64,000 nt of DNA from Thermodesulfobacteriota bacterium. Lineage in GTDB: Bacteria; Desulfobacterota_D; UBA1144; Nemesobacterales; UBA2774. The notes beneath the pieces were generated by a model that ran no database searches, was not told where the DNA came from, and saw nothing but the letters and a program-made list of their open reading frames with translations. Both the position numbers and the translations under genes were made by a program. The stretch spans positions 88,273-152,272 of the forward strand of contig DAOKYU010000008.1 of the NCBI GenBank assembly GCA_035325995.1. The letters are read 5' to 3'. Shown here one piece after another: positions 59,914 to 64,000 of this stretch (the stretch's first letter is position 1; every line of letters begins with the position of its first letter).

Positions 59914-61250
59914 TGAGTCAGCAAACGTCGTTAACCTACGCGAAAGTAAACGAAGACGTCATAAGAATGCTCGACAAGCCGACTGTAAAGTGGCTTGCCC
60001 TCTTCATACCGACCCTCGGTGTCGTCGGCTTCGGGCTTTTCTGCTTCCTCTATCAGGTCTACACCGGCCTCGGCGTCGCCGGATACAGGCACCCCATATT
60101 CTGGGGCGTTTACATCACCGACTTCGTCTTCTGGGTCGGTATCGCGCACTCGGGGACCCTGATCTCTGCGGTCCTGTACCTGTTCCGGGCGAACTTCAGG
60201 CTGTCCATATACCGAATAGCAGAGGGTATGACGGTTTTCGCGGTCTTGACGGCGGGGCTGTTCCCTATAATCCACCTTGGAAGGCCGTGGTTTTTCTACT
60301 GGCTCTTCCCGTACCCGAACCAGAGAGAGCTCTGGGTTAACTTCAAATCGCCCCTTCTCTGGGACGTTTTCGCTGTCAGCACTTATCTGACCGTAAGCTC
60401 TGTATTTTTCTTTGTGGGAATGATTCCAGACCTGGCCGCAATCAGGGACAGGGTGACGGAAAAACCCCGCAAGATCTTATATTCGATACTTTCGCTCGGA
60501 TGGAAGGGAAGCAACTGGGAATGGCTCCACTACACAAGGGCCTATCTCTTCTTCGCCGCCTTCGCGACGCCGCTCGTTCTCTCGGTTCACAGCGTCGTTT
60601 CCTGGGACTTCGCAATGGCCAACCTCCCCGGGTGGCATACGACGATTTTCGCGCCTTACTTCGTAGCGGGCGCCATTTTCTCGGGTCTTGGGATGGTTGT
60701 AACGCTTACTGTTCCGATACGAAAAATATTCTCGCTCGAAGAATATATAACACTCGACAACTACGACGGCATGGCCAAGCTCATCATCGTCACTTCGCTC
60801 ATCGTCGGCTATGCGTACGGCGTCGAATTTTTCATGGCGTGGTACAGTGGTAACCCCGCGGAATGGGGCCAGTTCTACTACAGGGCGACAGGCGAGTATG
60901 CGCTCTTCTACTGGATAATGGTTTTTTGCAACGTGCTCATACCGCTTCCGCTCTGGTTCAAGAGCGTAAGAAGGAATATCAAGGCTCTCTTCATCATTTC
61001 CATCTTTATAAACATCGGAATGTGGTTCGAGAGATTCAACATTATCGTCATATCGCTTTCACGAGGATTCGATCCGGCGTCCTGGGGTATATATAAAGTG
61101 TCCTGGGTCGAAATCGGTATCACGCTCGGGAGCTTTGCATGGTTCTTCATGTTCTTCCTTATATTCATCAAGACGCTCCCGGCTGTGTCCATCGCCGAAA
61201 TGAAAGAGATTCTGCCTGCACCGAAGAAGGAGGCGAATGGTCATGAATAA
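59913..61250 (+). CDS. actC: alternative complex III subunit ActC (NrfD-like quinol-binding membrane protein)
   Basis: The ATG overlaps the actB stop by one base. The 445-residue protein has about ten membrane helices and NrfD/PsrC-family features: VYTGLGVAGYRHPIFWGVYI, FWVGIAHSGTLISAVLY, HLGRPWFFYW. It is the quinol-oxidising, possibly proton-translocating subunit. The paralogous ActF has the same fold. Confidence 0.93.
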   Translation: MSQQTSLTYAKVNEDVIRMLDKPTVKWLALFIPTLGVVGFGLFCFLYQVYTGLGVAGYRHPIFWGVYITDFVFWVGIAHSGTLISAVLYLFRANFRLSIYRIAEGMTVFAVLTAGLFPIIHLGRPWFFYWLFPYPNQRELWVNFKSPLLWDVFAVSTYLTVSSVFFFVGMIPDLAAIRDRVTEKPRKILYSILSLGWKGSNWEWLHYTRAYLFFAAFATPLVLSVHSVVSWDFAMANLPGWHTTIFAPYFVAGAIFSGLGMVVTLTVPIRKIFSLEEYITLDNYDGMAKLIIVTSLIVGYAYGVEFFMAWYSGNPAEWGQFYYRATGEYALFYWIMVFCNVLIPLPLWFKSVRRNIKALFIISIFINIGMWFERFNIIVISLSRGFDPASWGIYKVSWVEIGITLGSFAWFFMFFLIFIKTLPAVSIAEMKEILPAPKKEANGHE

Positions 61251-61752
61251 CCAGGGCGTACTGGGGATATTTTCATACGTTGACCTCACGGTCAACGCCG
61301 TAAAGAAGCTGAAAGAAGAGGGCTTTAAGACTATAAGGGTCTTCTCTCCCCTGCCTAACCACGAGATAGAAGACGTAATGGACGAGCCCGAAAGCATAGT
61401 GCGGTTCTTCACGCTTTTCGGCGCAATGCTCGGGGCCAGCTGCGGCGTAGGGTTCACTGTCCTTACGTCCATGGACTGGCCGCTGCCCGTGAGCGCAAAG
61501 CCGATCGTCTCGATACCGCCTTTTATCGTCATAATATTCGAGCTCACAATCCTTATGGGCGCGCTCTCGACGTTGATCGGCCTGCTGATAAATTCCAGGC
61601 TCAGGAGAAATGCCCCCGTCGATATGTATGACCCGAGATTCTCCGAAGACAAGTTCGGGATCATGGTTGCGTGCGACAAGGGCAACGTTGAAAAGGTGCA
61701 GGATATTCTGAATTCACACGGCGCAGAGGAAATCAAGGTCGACGGTATTTGA
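61243..61752 (+). CDS. actD: alternative complex III subunit ActD (DUF3341)
   Basis: AAGGAGG nine bases before the ATG at 61243 favours it over the ATG at 61237. The start overlaps the actC stop. The 169-residue protein has a cytoplasmic N-terminal domain, two membrane helices (about 60-80 and 95-120) and a C-terminal domain with VDMYDPRFSEDKFGI, matching DUF3341. Confidence 0.92.
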   Translation: MNNQGVLGIFSYVDLTVNAVKKLKEEGFKTIRVFSPLPNHEIEDVMDEPESIVRFFTLFGAMLGASCGVGFTVLTSMDWPLPVSAKPIVSIPPFIVIIFELTILMGALSTLIGLLINSRLRRNAPVDMYDPRFSEDKFGIMVACDKGNVEKVQDILNSHGAEEIKVDGI

Positions 61753-61778
61753 GCCGTGTCTCTCAGGAGGTAATGGGA

Positions 61779-62441
61779 GTGTTATTCAAAAAAATGAAAT
61801 TTTATCTGCTGTTTTTTATCCTTTCGGGAGTATTGGGGGCGCCCGGCGCCCATGCGTTCCCGTGGGATTTCGATATGTGGATCCAGCCGTCGATACTGCC
61901 GTACGAGCAGCCGGTGCCTTATCCGCTCTGGTCGGTAACGACGACCGGTCTAAGGCTCGCACCGCGGCCCAGGGAGGATTTCGAATCCATGACGCAGAAT
62001 CCTGTTCCCGCGACCGAAGAATCGCTCAAGAACGGAGAGCACTTATACAACACCTACTGTTTCGTCTGCCACGGTATGGAAGGGAAGGGCGACGGCCCCG
62101 TAATCAAGAGAGGCTTCTACCCAATGAACATCACCTCGGCGCCTGTAATCGCCAGGACGGACGGCTACATCTACGCCTACATCAGGTACGGCGGGAAGGT
62201 CATGATGCCGAGCTACCGCGAGAACATAACGGCCGAAGGCGCGTGGGACGTGGTCAACTATGTAAGGAAGCTCCAGGGTAACCCTCCGGCTCAGGCGCAG
62301 CCCCCGGCAGCCCCGGAAGAGGCGGCACGGCAGGAAGCCGCACCCGAAGAACCGACACCGGAACCGGCGGCGCCGGAAGAGACGGCGCCGAACGATACTT
62401 CGTCCGAAGAGACGAACACCGAACAGGAGAGCGCTCAGTAA
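61779..62441 (+). CDS. actE: alternative complex III subunit ActE, monohaem cytochrome c
   Basis: AGGAGG (61765-61770) is best spaced for the GTG at 61779; ATGs at 61773 and 61794 are alternatives. The 220-residue protein has a signal peptide, MWIQPSILPYEQ-type ActE sequence, one haem site CFVCH and an axial Met region (VMMPSY). The last 60 residues are Pro/Glu/Ala-rich and likely disordered. It hands electrons to the terminal acceptor. Confidence 0.92.
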   Translation: MLFKKMKFYLLFFILSGVLGAPGAHAFPWDFDMWIQPSILPYEQPVPYPLWSVTTTGLRLAPRPREDFESMTQNPVPATEESLKNGEHLYNTYCFVCHGMEGKGDGPVIKRGFYPMNITSAPVIARTDGYIYAYIRYGGKVMMPSYRENITAEGAWDVVNYVRKLQGNPPAQAQPPAAPEEAARQEAAPEEPTPEPAAPEETAPNDTSSEETNTEQESAQ

Positions 62442-62443
62442 TC

Positions 62444-63691
62444 ATGGATCAGCAAATCAGAGAAGAGATACTTCAAAAGAGAACGCGCATACCGGCTTTA
62501 GGGGTATACATATTCCTCGCCCTGGCTGCCCTCGGGTTCGGTACGTTCGTAGTCACCATACTGGGCGACAGTCCCGGCAACATCTGGGAAATATTCCTCA
62601 TCAACTTCCTTTTCTGGACCGGTATAGCACAGGCGGGCATCGTCTTTTCCTGCATCATGCGCATAACGAACGCAAGATGGGCAAGGCCTCTTCTCCGTAC
62701 GAGCGAGGCCCTGGGATCGTTTCTTCCCATTGCCGTCGTGCTTCTCCTGGTCGTTTTCGCCGGGCGGGACTACCTCCTCCCCTACGCGACGCACCACTAC
62801 CATCATCCGAAAGACACATGGCTCAACATGGAGTTCGTTTTCGGACGTAACTTCATCGGCTTCCTCATTCTTCTGTCCGTAAGCATTCTCTATGTCTACT
62901 ATTCGCTCAGGCAGGACCTGGGCGGTTTCGAAGGCAAGCTGAGCGGTCTTGCGGGATGGGTCGCATCCGGCTGGAAGGGTGAGGACGAGAGAAAGGCCAT
63001 ATGGCTCAAGCTCGGCAAGTTCGCTCCGGCTGTAATCCTTCTCTACGCGGCTGTATTCAGCTTCTTCGCATGGGATTTCATGATGTCCCTCGACCCCCAC
63101 TGGTTCAGCACCCTTTTCGGACCGTTTTACTTCATGGGCAGCTTCGTAAGCGCTATAGCCATGACGATAATCCTGTCCGTGATGCTGAGGCGGAGGCTCG
63201 GGCTCGAAGACTACCTCGACGACAACCAGTATCACGATATGGGCAAGATGCTCCAGGGGTTCTCCCTCTTCTGGGTTTACTTCTTCTTCTCCCAGTTCCT
63301 GCCGATATGGTACGCGAACATGCCCGAAGAAACCCTTTTCGTAATAGCCAGGGTAAAGGAAGAGCCCTACAGGACGCTTTCCTGGGCCGTTATGTGGTGC
63401 TGCTTCATCTTCCCGTTCATCGCTCTCGTTCCCAGAACGAACAAGGTCATGAAGCCCATAGTCGTTTTCATTGCCGCCGTATCCCTTACGGGATTCTGGC
63501 TTGAGAAGTACGTTCTCATAGTGCCGTCGCTCTCGAACGCGATAAACATAGGCTTTACGCAGATACTCGTAACTCTCGGATTCCTCGGCGCATTTGTCGC
63601 AACGTTCCTCATATTCATGAGGGCGTTCCCCTCTATACCGGTCGGGGACCCGTTCTTCGGCGGTAAATCATCGGGACACGGAGGACATTGA
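62444..63691 (+). CDS. actF: alternative complex III subunit ActF (NrfD-like)
   Basis: It starts three bases after actE. The 415-residue protein has about ten membrane helices with GVYIFLALAALGFG, FWTGIAQAGIVFSCIMRITN, RTSEALGSFLP and FFAWDFMMSLDPHWFSTLFG, typical of ActF. Together with ActC it forms the membrane core of the complex. The HHYHHPKD stretch is a family feature. Confidence 0.93.
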   Translation: MDQQIREEILQKRTRIPALGVYIFLALAALGFGTFVVTILGDSPGNIWEIFLINFLFWTGIAQAGIVFSCIMRITNARWARPLLRTSEALGSFLPIAVVLLLVVFAGRDYLLPYATHHYHHPKDTWLNMEFVFGRNFIGFLILLSVSILYVYYSLRQDLGGFEGKLSGLAGWVASGWKGEDERKAIWLKLGKFAPAVILLYAAVFSFFAWDFMMSLDPHWFSTLFGPFYFMGSFVSAIAMTIILSVMLRRRLGLEDYLDDNQYHDMGKMLQGFSLFWVYFFFSQFLPIWYANMPEETLFVIARVKEEPYRTLSWAVMWCCFIFPFIALVPRTNKVMKPIVVFIAAVSLTGFWLEKYVLIVPSLSNAINIGFTQILVTLGFLGAFVATFLIFMRAFPSIPVGDPFFGGKSSGHGGH

Positions 63692-63693
63692 TA

Positions 63694-63843
63694 ATGGACT
63701 TGGACGCAAGAAAGCTCGATAGGATAGCCACTATGGTGGTTATGTCGCTCTGCACCAGTGTGGCGGGATTTATCGCGCTCATAGCGGCCGTTGCGCTTTT
63801 CGGTCCGCACATCGCCCCCCTCATGAACAAGCTCCCCTGGTAA
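63694..63843 (+). CDS. 49-residue single-helix protein at the end of the act operon
   Basis: GGAGGA lies eight bases before the ATG, two bases after the actF stop. The peptide MDLDARKLDR... has a polar N-terminus, one membrane helix (about 13-36) and ends in LMNKLPW. Position, spacing and topology suggest a small accessory subunit of alternative complex III or of a downstream oxidase. No homology can be asserted from sequence alone. Confidence 0.6.
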   Translation: MDLDARKLDRIATMVVMSLCTSVAGFIALIAAVALFGPHIAPLMNKLPW

Positions 63844-63934
63844 GGGATAGCGCCGTCCGCTGGGCGTCGTTTCGATGCCGGCCGCAACACGGGAAGAATC
63901 ACTTCTCCGTGCCGCCTTGCCTCTGCCGTTCCCC

Positions 63935-64000
63935 CTGGCCTGGATTTTGTACAGACCTGGGAGAGTGGTAACAAACGTTCGGGGACATAGGTAACACTTT
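63935..64000. mobile_element. possible insertion-sequence end at the window edge
   Basis: The closing bases ACGTTCGGGGACATAGGTAA and the following CACTTT resemble terminal sequences of IS481-family elements. The element itself would lie beyond the window, so this is a low-confidence call. The remainder of 63844-64000 shows no gene. Confidence 0.25.

Overview
The window is 64 kb of GC-rich (roughly 58-60 %) chromosomal DNA from a Gram-negative bacterium. Evidence for a diderm envelope includes a complete type IV pilus alignment and secretin operon (pilMNOPQ), many lipoprotein signal peptides, peptidoglycan enzymes (MtgA, MltG) and a quinol-oxidising alternative complex III. Ile codon ATA and Gly/Asp/Glu GC-ending codons are frequent throughout. 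The gene content would fit a Desulfobacterota- or Dadabacteria-like lineage, but no marker here fixes the phylum.

Layout: 0.3-2.1 kb is a leftward iron or tetrapyrrole-related pair (a frameshifted PepSY membrane protein and a secreted CbiX-like lipoprotein) behind a near-perfect Fur box. 2.3-3.9 kb is a regulator, membrane protein and lipoprotein operon. 4.3-10.8 kb holds pilMNOPQ and two lipoproteins. 11.1-11.6 kb is a HicBA-type toxin-antitoxin pair. 11.8-13.9 kb encodes a split B12-dependent acyl-CoA mutase whose active-site residues point to isobutyryl-CoA rather than methylmalonyl-CoA. RNase R follows at 15-16.9 kb. 17.1-28 kb is a seven-gene leftward operon: a C-terminally anchored subtilase-like protein, four alkaline-phosphatase-superfamily enzymes, a ribbon-helix-helix protein and a YidC/DUF106-like membrane protein. 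28.1-32.1 kb is a run of small single-function genes (glycolipid-binding, YdeI fusion, VOC, DHFR-like, DUF2975) in which two copies of a 64-bp imperfect palindromic repeat occur.

32.3-43.2 kb is mostly housekeeping: tRNA-Ser, a JAMM-DinG helicase fusion, two tiny lipoproteins, an SDR, mtgA, gyrA, a thioesterase, a GST, tRNA-Gly, proB and mltG. At 43.2-45.4 kb lie a MoxR-type AAA+ ATPase and a VWA protein joined by a canonical A_AAA_AAG slippery site, a strong candidate for programmed -1 frameshifting that would give both a short ATPase and a 706-residue ATPase-VWA fusion. 45.5-56.2 kb carries an alanine/Na+ symporter, two adhesin-E-like proteins, a GmhB-like phosphatase, an S2P protease, a copper ATPase with cupredoxin, a cold-shock protein, thiol peroxidase, a DUF59 protein and bioD.

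56.3-63.8 kb is the alternative complex III operon actABCDEF, followed by a 49-residue single-helix protein that is probably part of the same operon. The last bases resemble the end of an insertion sequence. The best candidates for something new are the frameshift-linked MoxR/VWA pair, the phosphatase/subtilase/YidC-like operon, the repeat-separated gene islet, and the short lipoprotein and small-membrane-protein genes.
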